Positions 1 to 12,000 of a stretch of DNA of 64,000 bases are shown here, in pieces. The stretch spans positions 20,541-84,540 of the forward strand of contig JNEM01015231.1 in the NCBI GenBank assembly GCA_000697335.1, given 5' to 3'. The position numbers and the translations under genes are program-made. The DNA comes from Conidiobolus incongruus B7586 (Eukaryota; Entomophthoromycota; Entomophthoromycetes; Entomophthorales; Conidiobolaceae). The notes beneath the pieces are model-generated. The model made no database searches. It was not told where the DNA came from and was given only the letters and a program-made list of their open reading frames with translations. Within the stretch, counting starts at the first letter, position 1. Each line of letters begins with the position of its first letter.

Positions 1-1809
1 ACCCCTAACAAACAACTCGCCTTTGGGATAGGGCTGATCCTGAACGCTGATAGGTAGTCTGTCAGTATTGCGCAATTTGACTTCCAAATGACCAATGGGA
101 GAACCAACTAGAGAGTAGTCTCTATTTTCATAATCGAAGCAACTTGCTAGGAATGTCCAACCGTAGATGGGATCTAAATTGAAATAGGGAATAATTTGAG
201 CTGATAAAGCAACACGAACAGTATTTAGCATATTATTGGGAATTTGAGAGTTTTCAACAAAGATCAATCTGACATTGCCTAAAATCAAGCTTAATAACAA
301 AAATAGTATAGTTGAGGTTATATATAATACCTCCCAATTGGTTTCTAACGGCTGTAAAAACAGTACGATCGGAAATAGAATTGGATAAGTGACCTTTCTT
401 TAACAAATTGGTATTGTTCTTGATTAAAGTATTCAAAAACAAATTGCTCAACATGGAGGTTTTATAGGTATTGATCTTCAAGTGGAAGTGAATGTGTGTG
501 AGTACAGGTTGAGATAATTGGAGAATGGTTGGTTTGAACTTTTGAAGGTATGTAAATAAGTGATTAAATGGGGTTTCTTCATGGTCGATGGGATTGGATT
601 CTAAGGGAATGGGACAGTATTTGACTTGGTTATGCAAGGAGTATAATATCGTGAACAAAACAGAAGGAGATCCTTACATAATATTAATAATTACAAAATA
701 AATTTAATTTTATATTTAATATATTACCAAACCACATATTAGATGCCAATGAATCAACACCAGGTTGAACTTTGGATTGAATAGGTAAGATGTATTCAGT
801 ACCAGCTAAAATAAAAATTTATATTAATATCAATATATAAAATGGGGTATTAATTAATCATATATATTTTTAATGCATTATCTTTGATTGAATGATAAAT
901 AATAAAACAATTGATTTAAATGCTTACCTAATCCAGCTAACAAATTCTATAATAAAATTATAAGTTAATATATAATGTTAAATTATATTTGATATATTGA
1001 CTCACGGAATGAGAAAATTCAGAGCTAGTAAGGATGCCATCCTTGTACCAATAATTGACTAAGGCTATAGTTTCTGAAGGGATGTCGGGAATTGGTAGGA
1101 TTTGACTTTCACTTACTTCAATATCGCTTGAAATTTGACCAGTGACTCCTTCAAAATTATCCAAACTAGAAGTCAACCAAACTAATTTATCAGAAGGAGT
1201 TTGCGAGGATTCCATAGCTTCAAGTGCTTCTTTGGAGTATCTGGGATGAGCTAAAATCAAACTATCTTGATTCTCTTTCAATAATTGGGCTACAATATTG
1301 GATTTAATTACGATATCATGCTTTAAAGTGATAACTTTATATCCATAACCAAATCCTGCAAAGATAGTCAACAAACTATTGACGTCATTATCACCAATCA
1401 CTATCAATTTATCGACTTTATCAAATTTGGCTTTAATTCCTGTACCCAAAGCCTTAGCACGTTTTAATAAATTTTTAGAACTTAACCAAGTGACCGTTTG
1501 TCTGGTTATATTACCCAAAAATTCAAAGTTTTTATCTTCCATAGCTTTAAAGAAGTCGTTCACATTTTTCCATTGGCGATCGGGAGTAGTAGCCAAAGGA
1601 GTTGAAAAGTAACTAGATTTGTGACGCACTATAGGTGTTTCATTGGCCAAATGAGTAGGGGAAAAAGACGCTTGGTTCGCCAATAATGCTGGGTGACAAT
1701 CTGGAGTAGGTAAATTCAAACAATTGTAGAGATACACGACCAATACTAATGAACCTAACAATAAACTCGTTTCATCTAATGCCCATCTGGGTTCTGAACC
1801 TGAAGTCAT
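1..1809 (-). CDS. Long-chain acyl-CoA synthetase-like protein, probable pseudoenzyme (3' end beyond window)
   Basis: Seen: five exons join in frame: 1006-1809, 928-946 (a 19-nt microexon), 728-805, 331-672 and <1-278. The start ATG is at 1809. A membrane segment (LLLGSLVLVVYLY) lies at residues 16-28. The fold then follows the ANL/acyl-CoA synthetase family: a TWLSSKNLLKRAKALGTGIK-like N-domain segment, an SHSNLLAGLAG segment where active enzymes read SHANIVGIIGG, then LGGNVRLIF and GELFVRG near the edge. The ATP-binding A3 motif TSGTTG is replaced by NYWYKDG, and the GYGLTE region reads YGWTFLA. Known: both motifs are needed for adenylation. Inferred: a membrane-anchored, catalytically dead paralogue with a scaffold or regulatory role. 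There are no stops, so it is not an ordinary pseudogene. An intact relative lies at 38503-40671. Confidence 0.75.
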
Positions 1810-3330
1810 TTTAATTAATGATTTATAATATTTTTTTTAATTTGAAATTAATGACTGGTAACTAAGCATTTAAGAATTTATCAGTAATCTAATTTATATG
1901 GGAATACATTGAATATGTCATTTGTTGAAGATTACCCGAATATTTAAAGGATTTCTATTTTCCGAAATTTTTATTATTTTCGGGATTATTTCAAATAAGA
2001 TAAAAAATTATAAGTAATTTTATATTCAAAATTGTTTTTATTAAAGATTAAAATTTAATAAAAGTCAATTATTAAAATTATATAAAGAGCAATTAATTGA
2101 GAAGATTATAGATCCAATTTTAAATGCATTTAAGTTTAAGAAATTACAAATACTACTCGAATATTTTTGTAATTTGATCTGTTAAAATATTCAAATATTA
2201 TATTATCATAAAGAACAATCATTTTTATAATTATTTGATATATAATATTTATTTTCTATTTTTGACAAATTGATTAGATTTTTTTTAATTTTTGAGTAAT
2301 TTGAAACAAAAACTAACAAAAATAAATATAAAATATGTTAATTTTATTGCAATTTTATAAAAATTCATTTCATATACAGTTTATTCAATCATTTTGATTT
2401 TAATATATCTTATCCAATAATAAATTTACATGTTTCAAAAAAAAACTTAGATCTAATCCTAATTTGAAAAGTATTCCAAATGTTATTTATAACTATTTAT
2501 AAGCATATATAGTAAATAATATTTGCTAAATTGATGATTACGGTTATATTATCAAGGAATTTATCATCAATCAAAAAAGATAATAGTGCATTGATTACAA
2601 GATATGATGAAAAATGTTTTGCTTCCATGATAGTAATCACTTAACTCTTTGCTACTATGATGTCTGAAATATTTTAAAAAATGACATAATTTAAATTCTT
2701 AATTTTAATTATGACTCTATATTTAAGAATTAACTTAGAAACATCTATGATAACAAAAGTTAAGTTTATTTTATTAACATAAATAGTGAAATTTCAATAA
2801 AAACTGTATAAGAGTTAATATCAATATTAGAAAATATACTTATTCGAACTTACAATACCAATCATAATTAATGATACAATGCAGTTTATATTAGTAATAT
2901 TGAGATATTAGAACATTCATAAATAAAATGTGTACTATTTACTGTATATTTTTTAGATTGGTCTATAAAACATTAATGACTGAATGCAATTCATTAATAA
3001 ACATGCCCATTGAGAGTTAAAATCAATATTAAAAACCAACAGAAATCTAACAATATTTAAATAATTTGAAACGATCGGATTGAATACGAAATAAATACTC
3101 AAATTATTTAGATTCATGAGGGTTAGTTTTATTAAATATTAGAAATATAAATATGGCTATAATTATATGAGAATTACAGGTATATATGCATATAACAAAA
3201 TTAAAATGAATTGTAATTATGATAACATTGGGAATATATTTTAAAATTTTCGATTATATCTTTGATTACTACAAAATTTTGATCAATCTTCTTTTATCAA
3301 TCACAACAAAATTTATATATAATCGACTAT
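1810..3330. other. Intergenic, AT-rich
   Basis: I see no supported gene here. It separates the 5' end of the acyl-CoA-synthetase-like gene from the 3' end of the AMSH gene. It has no reading frame with coding character and no clear repeat. Confidence 0.5.
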
Positions 3331-4987
3331 TTATCTCAAGTCTACAACTTTAAATTTGATGTCATCGGAAAAGCTGACATGACCGTTGGGATAAGCATCA
3401 CAATATAATTCAACGTTGGGATGAGGATGAAATAAGCCTGGTTCTCGGCAATTCGTAATCACATTAAGTCCTGTAGGATCTGTTAATCTAAATATGCCTA
3501 AATCTGGTTTATGTCTTGGTGCGCAGACAATTGCAATAGCTTCGGGTAACATCAGTTGGTAAGAGCATTGCGTATGTAAATCTACAGAACTTAAGAAACA
3601 TGTTTGTGTGGGATGAGTGTGAATCCAGCCCAAACTAATTAAATCATGCTGATCCTGATAACTAAAAATTTCTTCTTCGTGGCTTGTTGTGCATGTGTCA
3701 GAGGTTGAAGTCTGCTTTGGAATGAGTAGCGTGCTAATGAAGAAGTTGTTATGCTTCAATTTAGCACATAGGATGCCACAAGTTTCAAGATTATTAATTG
3801 TGTTCTTATGGGCAATATTCAAAAATTCTGTAATCAGATTTTTTGAAAAGAATACATTTCGCAATGGTGACCCGCCTTCTGTAAAATGCCTTGATGATGC
3901 ATTGATATGAGCTAGTGCTATTTCTGAAGGTATTGAGTTAATTAATTCTTTAGGTTTAGGAGGTAACTCTGGAGGATTGTGAGGTGGAAGTTCTGGAGGA
4001 TTATGAGGAGGAAGTGGCGGTGGTACAGGATCTAATATTTTTTGAGTATTTTCGGTGAGAGAAGATAATCTTGCCGGGGTCATGTCTTTTTTGATCTCAT
4101 CACGATTAGGAACTGGTGGTTTATAAGAGTCATATTTTGGAGAAGAGAGTGAATCCAAACTGGGATACAGAGAATTCATCTAATGATACATATTAAAAAT
4201 TGTCTTAATGTTAATATAAAAATCAATATTACCAAAAAGCTGCTACTAGGCGTTTTATGTGGATTATGGTGCATCCCAGAATAGTTAGATGCATTATTTG
4301 GGCTTTTATGATGGTCTATTTTAACTCCTTGTAGCTCTTTAACCAAATCAAATGATGATTGAGATGATAAATTTTGTGTTGACGATGCTTCGCGTGACAT
4401 TGAGATAGTATTCTGAGTCTCTGTTTGAAATGGAGGAGATGATATCTGAGTTGATTTATTTTTTTGCAGTTGATTATATTTCACCCATTCAGCATGTCTT
4501 TTAATTAGCAAGGGTTTTAAGAGCTCTAACTGGGTCAAAGCAAAATTACAGTGCTATTTTTGATTTAGTTAAGTGAAAATGAATAATTATCAATGAAATT
4601 ACCTTTCTCACTATGGCAAGTTTTTCTTTATAGATGGGGTTTTTATGATCAGGATGACCGGCAAGCTCTTTAGTAATTAGTCTAAGAAATTTGTTTAATA
4701 TTTCTCAATGCAAGCATAATTTAAGACTTACAAGCAAAGTTTCATGTACATAATATAAGCAATTTCGTAATCATCTTCCATTTGGTATACTTTAGCCTAT
4801 CCAAAATGAAATTTAGGCCTTTAGTAAATAGTAAATATAGCGTTACCTGTTTATATAAAATTTCTGAAGATCTTAAGTATAAGTTAAAATCAATTTTAGG
4901 ATCAACTGGTTGAACAGTTATCCTCGAATTTAATTCGTGAATTGAAGGTACTGGTTTATGTTGTGTCATTTCGAAATCTTTTATCAA
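3331..4987 (-). CDS. AMSH: AMSH-type JAMM deubiquitinase
   Basis: Seen: five exons (4847-4987, 4732-4796, 4603-4681, 4233-4529, 3331-4179) join in frame to about 476 residues. The N-terminal ~110 residues look like the helical USP8-dimer/MIT-type domain of AMSH (ILYKQAKVYQMEDDYEIAYI). A Ser/Gln-rich linker and a proline stretch with two HNPPELPP repeats follow. The C-terminal MPN+ domain has the complete JAMM signature: ETCGILCAKL with the catalytic Glu, then GWIHTHPTQTCFLSSVDLHT at about residues 380-400. The AMSH-specific ending SYQLMLPEAIAIV...FRLTDPTGL...KVVDLR is also present. Known: AMSH proteins are zinc metalloproteases that cut Lys63-linked ubiquitin chains on endosomes with ESCRT. 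The start could be Met at 4987 or 4969. The gene is divergent to another MPN-domain gene at 5794. Confidence 0.9.
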
Positions 4988-5793
4988 TAAATAGTATTAA
5001 TCACTGCTTAAATAAAAAGTATGCCAAGAAGCTTAAATTTTTTATATATAATACTAAAAGTTAAAATGATGATAATAGAGGTATATTTAATTTATAACTG
5101 TCCAATTATTATTTGTTAATTCAATTACAATTATTTTAAATTTGGATATTTCATTATGGGTTTGAGAGGAAACAAAGTCACAGCTTTAATATTCAACTAT
5201 AAATTAATATTTGTGAAAGCTCAAGGTTTAGCTATATGCTTATTAGCTGTTATATCTTAATAATTATCAATGTCATTAAAATTTCAAGAAATTGAAAATA
5301 ATTCTTGGTATATACTTGGCGATATTAGCGCCAGTAAATTGTACTATGGATATATTTAAAAGTAGAATTTATTATAATACAATCATCAATTATAGTATCA
5401 AATTCTCTATATATTCCACGGTAATTAATGAAATTAAACAATGTATAAACTGTTGAATTGGCTTATAAATAGATATACAATTTCAAACCTTTGTTAGTAT
5501 ATAATGAATATTAGTATTTCAATGCAAGTGATAAATATAGTGAATTACTTGATTCAATAAAATAATAATTGATAATTGCGTATATATAATAATTTAATAA
5601 ATTATATTTCGATATAATTATATATATATTAACAATTATAGTTTTTGATTTGTATATAGTAAAATATAGTTGAAGTTGTTTATCTCATCCCATAAATATA
5701 TTTTAATTATTTTTAAAATTAAAGATTTATGAATGATGTCAAATTAACATCAATATTCATCAACATACATTAATTATACTTGAATAATATACA
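4988..5793. promoter_or_regulatory. Shared 806-bp region between two divergent MPN-domain genes
   Basis: The AMSH gene leaves to the left and the MPND-like gene to the right, so both promoters must lie here. The sequence is AT-rich with many TATA-like tracts, and I cannot single out an operator. The boundaries are simply the two start codons. Confidence 0.4.
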
Positions 5794-7325
5794 ATGGATA
5801 ACAACAATCCAAACTCTTCATCAACTAATCAAAAACCACCAATAATTAAGTCAAGCCCTCAGCTCGTCCCACTATCTGCACTCATTTCCGATGTGCATTC
5901 TAATACAATCAATGAGAAAAACATCCCTCTGGAAGAAGCTTTAAATAACCCAGGGTATATTATCTTTTATATAAATACATATATTTCCTTTGCTTAATTA
6001 ATTCAAATTTAGTCCAAGTCAAATCATTTTAGATCAATCCGTTCTAATGGGACTGCTAAACTGTGCATCGATTTTGAAGCATCAGCAATTTGTTGGATAT
6101 TTGGGAGGTAGATGGGTTGGTAAAGTAAAAGGCGAAAAAATCAAAGCAGTAGGTTGGATAAAGCATTTTGTCACCTGCCAAAGGTAAATATTTCAAATAT
6201 TATTGAAAATTTTGTTAATTTATTGGTCCAGATCTTTGGAAAATATATTGAATAAGGAGTTAATACCTGATAATAATACTTTGGAGTTGGTGGAACAGTC
6301 GTTCCATGACCAAGGCTTACAACTGCTTGGATGGTTTAGAAGGTAGTTACAATATTTTTAAAATATTAAAATTTTATTAATTTTTATAGTGAATCCCAAA
6401 CTCAAAAATTTCCTACTTCCGCCGATTTTCAAATTGCTCAAAAGCTCCAATCCAAAGTGATTTTTGTTACATATTGATAAAATCATAATTCTTATATATT
6501 TTATTTAGAATCCTCATCTAATAGCTATATTAATTCCATCAGATTTAATTATTTCAAATGGCGCATCTAATCATTGTCCAGATTGGAAAATCTATCGAGT
6601 ACCTCCATCTGATACATTGACAACTATGATTGAGTCAAAATCGAAAGATTGGGAAAAGATTGGCTATGCGATCAATCCTCAACCTTATACATCTCCACAA
6701 ATTTTAAAAGAATTACAAAATATATTTCAGGTATATTTATAAAAATCAGACAATTATTTAGTGTTGACTTAATTGTTTTCGATTGTCTATAGAATTTAGC
6801 GATTGAAAATAAAAATGCCTACGAAGTTCAGTTAGAATACCTTGAAAAAGAGTCTCTAAGCTCAGAATTTATTAAGCATGAATATGAAAACCGCTTAATG
6901 AATTTATCAAAATCTTGTCTTGAAACGGTATTTAAATATATTTTATTTTTTATAAAAATGTCTGATATATTGGTTATTCACTTTAGTTTGAAAGAGGATT
7001 AAATAATGATTTTACAAAATTGGCATTATCTAAATTAAAGTTGAAGGAATTGATTAATACAAAGCTGAATGAATTACAGACCACTTTACAGCAATCTTCT
7101 AGCAGTCCTATGTCAAGCAATGAACTTTATGAATCAATTAAACAGGTAAAAGATTGATTATAATAAATAATATACGGTCTAATCATTAAATTTTATATAA
7201 TTTAGCTAGTAGAATATGCTGCCCTTAGGCCAAATAAGAAATACCTGAATAGCAGATTTACATCCAAGTCACACGATCCATTATATGAAACGCCTTCTTT
7301 CCCACCTTTAGATTCACAGCCTTAA
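5794..7325 (+). CDS. MPND-like MPN-domain protein lacking JAMM catalytic residues
   Basis: Seen: eight exons (5794-5954, 6013-6183, 6232-6342, 6390-6456, 6509-6730, 6793-6927, 6987-7145, 7206-7325) join to 381 residues with no stop. After a ~50-residue polar N-terminus comes an MPN domain with VGYLGGRW, a hallmark of MPND/MYSM1-type proteins, and TCQRSLENIL. At residues ~144-150 it reads GWFRSES, where active relatives have GWYHSHP, so both zinc-binding His are gone. The Glu normally just before VGYLGG is Gln (HQQFVGYLGG). The downstream Ser-x-x-Asp region reads FPTSAD. The C-terminal half is helical and Lys/Glu-rich, with no recognised domain. Inferred: an inactive MPN protein acting as scaffold or binding subunit. 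It lies head-to-head with an active JAMM enzyme. Confidence 0.75.
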
Positions 7326-9002
7326 TATAAGTTTGTATTTATAAGTTAAATCCAAATAGTTTTACTTATATTTAAATGATTTAATGGATAACAATATATT
7401 AAAGCTATTTTATTCTCTAATTATATTTTTAAACTAATTAAATAAAATGAAGAATTAGGATATCTATCTTTATATGAATTACTCTATGATTAAATATTCT
7501 GTATTGATTGAAAAGCATTAACTTCAGTATTTTATTTAGATTAGATTAATTCTCCTTTTATATTATATCTTATTAAATATTTAAAGATATATAATTCATA
7601 GTGGATTCCCAATTTTTAATAAGCATTCTATTTTCAATCATGATAATATTTTTTGTTTGAAATTTTATATCTAATATAACTCTTATAAAATTCAAATATT
7701 TTTTGTGTTCAATTATTGATAAAGATTTAATTGAAAACTTTCAGAATAATTTATTAAACTTTGGTTATTGTCAATAAATTTTATTAATTAAATTAATGAA
7801 AGCGAATATGAATTCAATAACGACAATAGTAGAAAATATTATAACATATGAACTTGATTACTTAACACTAAATATTTAGAATAATTTGATCGGATTGACA
7901 ATACAATCAACTTTGTAAATCACATTTAATTTGCTCTAAAAAACTTTTTCCACTTTTTTATTTCAATTATTTTGTAATAAACCTATCAGACGATTGGATC
8001 GAAAGCGTTTTATTAGGTTTAATTTTAAAAACTTAGGCTTACTTTGAAACTGTAAATTTCATCTAAAAGTTTATTAAAGTATAAACAAATAATAATTGAA
8101 TTGGAGAAAATTGATTGGTTAATTTTTTTTCGAATATTTCAATCGCTATTTGATGATACTAAAAAACATTGTATTTGATATATCTAATCTATAGTAATAA
8201 TTTTGTATATGTTGCTAAATTTTAACATCAAAATGAATTATAAAAATAATATAAAATAATTTGAAATCAATTTGCTATAATAATTTTTATTGATTAAATG
8301 AAGGTTAGTAGAAAACTAAAAGTAATATAAATTGTATCGGATTATTAGATTACTTTGTTTCATTACTTAGCTAATTTATTTGAATACAAGTTATGAAATG
8401 TAAAATGACAAAATATAGCTTAATTGTCATTTTAATTTCTATGATTAAAAGTTAGGAAGATTATTGAATAATTTTTTGTGGAATTCTTTGGTAATATAAT
8501 GTAATGTTTTTGAATGGAATGTGGTGTCATAAAAATTCAATATTTTAGTTTGGATCGCGATTTATTTCAAAAATGAAACTTTGAAACGAATTTACAAATT
8601 ATATGATCAATATAATTGATGGTGTTTTATTATTATGAAAAAAGATATTCGATTCAAGTAAAGGATTTAAAAATATATTATTATAATATTAATTTATAAT
8701 AAATCTAAAATCGGGAAATTAAAATCTATCCTTAATAATTGAAGATCATAACATAGCAATCATATGGAGAATTGAAAAAGCAAAATTGGAAACAGCAATG
8801 ATAAAATTAATTTTATCCTATTCGATTCAAAGTCAATCAATTTTATTATGAGCTCAGTTTGTTAGTGAATCACTTTTTGCTTTTATTTAATTCAGTTCTT
8901 TTATCCAGAGTGAAAATATTTGTTATTTATAAACTGGAATTAATACAATTTAAAATATTAGTATAAGGAATTATTGGTTTAGTTTTATAAACTTCAAGAA
9001 TC
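7326..9002. other. Intergenic, AT-rich
   Basis: No gene recognised. It holds the 3' flank of the MPND-like gene and the 5' flank of the RasGEF gene. There are scattered poly-A/T tracts but no tandem array or inverted repeat that I can support. Confidence 0.5.
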
Positions 9003-12000
9003 ATGGCGAATCGACAAGTCAATTTCGATGCCAGTTCTAGAAATTTTTCAGAGATCCAAACAGCAAACAGTTGGATACAATTATCTAACCTTGTTCTATT
9101 AGACTTGGGCCAGTTGGAAGAGGTGAAAGACACCTCAGATATTTTATTTGACCTTCAGTTTTTACCGGGACTTGTAGAAAAGGTGGATCAATTCTTTATT
9201 TCGGCCAATTTGAAATACCTTCATGAGCCCTATTTGAAAAATAAGACCATACACACTATGCAGGTTGAATTCTTGAAAAAGCTATCCCATTTAATTTTAA
9301 ATTGCAGAATTGCTTGTAGTATTTGGAACAATGAAAAAGTATTGAGCCATATTCCTGTACTCGCAAGGGATACTCGAATAGCTTTCAAATATATTGTGGT
9401 CGTTAGGAAAGAGATTGAAGTAAGCCTTGCGAATGCTGGAGATGATATTAAAACAAGGCCTGTTAGTTTCCTTTCAGTGCATCCTCAGATTATAAGAACT
9501 AAGCTATTGGCCAGAGAGTGCAGTGATTCGAGTATGAGTAGTGAATCAACAATTTCAAGCCGTAATTCTTCTAACCACGCTTTCCAAAATTTAAATCGAG
9601 GTTATTCCCCAGTGAAATGGGATCGGAAGGATGAGTTACCGGATATTAGGCCTGAAGATAGTATATCCAGAAAGGGCAGTATGGAAAGGATCCATGTGAA
9701 TCTTCGCTCGGATAACATCGATATGATTGTAACCGAGGCAGAAGATGAGATGAAAATGCAAAACCTGGATTCAAACATACAACTGTTGCAGGATGAGGGC
9801 TATGAAGAAGAAGAAGAAGGATCTTTCGTCATTAGCGAATTAAGCGATGCTTTGATTGAAAAAACTTTGAAGAATCGTGTTGATTCGGAAGATTTAGTTA
9901 ATTTTATTAGAACTTATCAACCCAAGGCTCAGCTACCTCTTGATAGAGACGGAGTTGAATCAGGTTTTCAAACTCCGAAATCTCAGCAACTTTCCAGACA
10001 ATCCTCTCAGGTGCAACTCAAAGAATTAGGAATTAACTTGAATCCAGATTTTATTGACCCAGATATTGAATTTCAGATATTGTATGGGAGATCGAAGGAC
10101 AAGGTAGATCATGTATCTATAAAAGATGCCACTGTGTGCAAGTGGGCTTTGTCTCGGATTGCTCAAGAGTGGGCATTTGATCCTGTTGAGCATCTCTTAA
10201 ATTTATTTAATCTCTCGATCGACTCCCATTCTAGAGCATCTTCGATTATGGAAGTGTTGGAGAAAATAGTCATACATATCTCTCCAATGCTAGCATTAAT
10301 GGAGACATTGGGACAGATTTACGAATCACCCGATCTTACTTCAATCAATTCTGACGACACAGATTTTGATCTTTGTCGGGAATTTTTCATTCGCCGAGAG
10401 GCAATTTATTCCGAACTATATGACGTGTTTAATCTGTGCGAAGAGATATCTATTGAAGACAGCAAAGAAAATCGTCAGAGCTTAACAATATTTGTGATTG
10501 GAACAATTAAATCTTACGAAGAATTGATTATGGTGTTTCGATGTTTAACCAGGAATAAGCAGATGATGCAGGTGACTTGTAATTCAATGGACGATCTTTC
10601 CAAATTGCATGAAAACAAAGTCACAATCGAGGTCACCCAGCTGAAAGAGGCTATGGACTATTTGGTAGGAATGAACCAATTGAAGAGAGAGCAAGAAGCT
10701 CATGCCAACGATCCCAATTATCTGAAATCAATGATCGAAAGTACCCCTAATTATTTGGATGATAGTATGATGAGCTCCGATTCTATATCCAATAGCTTGG
10801 ATCGAAGTGTGTTAACAAGACCTAGTATCGAGCTTAGTTCATCGGCGAGCTCTTTCCAAGCACCTGACAAGTTCACTGATAATGATCCAGAAGAACATCA
10901 CTCCGAATTGTTTGAGTTACCTGTGTTAGATGGAGAACAAGTAGATCTGATGATTGAAAATGGCTCTGTTCCCTCTAATACTATGCATATGCAAGTGACT
11001 GATCTAGTGAGCAAAAATCGAGCCGATGGCAAGAGAATATCGGTTGAAACAGATAAAACGGCTGTCTACAACAAACGACACTCTACATTGACCATGGGTA
11101 GTGATTTGACAGCCTTTCAAATTGGTGAAGATCAACATAACGAGGGTTTGGAAAATCTATCAGAGGAGACGGATAGGAATATATCGCGTGTTGTATCAGA
11201 CCCAACCAACGATTTTAGCTTATTGAAAACTCCAGACATAGAAGATATCAAGAACACTATTGGTAAAGCCCTTCAAGGTGTACGTAATCAGCATATGAGT
11301 TTGCCTGTCAAGAGTAATTGTTTTATAATTTTGCATTCATATAAATATTTTAATAGATAATTATATAGGTAAAGGAGTAATGATTGATCCACTCTCAGGT
11401 AAAGAGATTAAGCCTCCACAGCAAAATATTCAACCATTAGTTGCAAGTATTCCAATTGACACTGGTTTGCATATGAAGGATGATAATGAATGTAATTATC
11501 ATTTATAATCTTTATTAATTCATTTATTTAATATATTTTTAGTTCATTGTGATAAATTACCAACTCATTTCGAAGAAAAAGAATCCGAGTATATCAGTAA
11601 ATCAATGGATAAAGAGGATAAAAGTCAGCAACACACTGTCGAAGGTAGAAGATCGAGTAACAATAAATTATTAAATCTTTCTAAAGGAAAAGAATTTCCT
11701 TTTACCAAGCCATCTGATCCTACCCAAATTAAAGTATCCCAAGTATCTCATTCATTTTCTTCTCCCCCTATCGGCTTAATGGATAAGATTTTCTTTAATC
11801 AAATCGACAAGAGAAGAAATTCCTTCAGCAAGTATTACGAAACAATAAACACATCAAGAAATAAAATGGATCAAACCAGAGAGCTAATTAATAGGATTAA
11901 GCAGAAGATTGAAATAGATCCAAAGCAAAACCTTTCTGTATCCCGTTCGTTGTCACAATCAAAAGTGCAGTTATGGCTTCAAACGTTACGGGATGATCCA

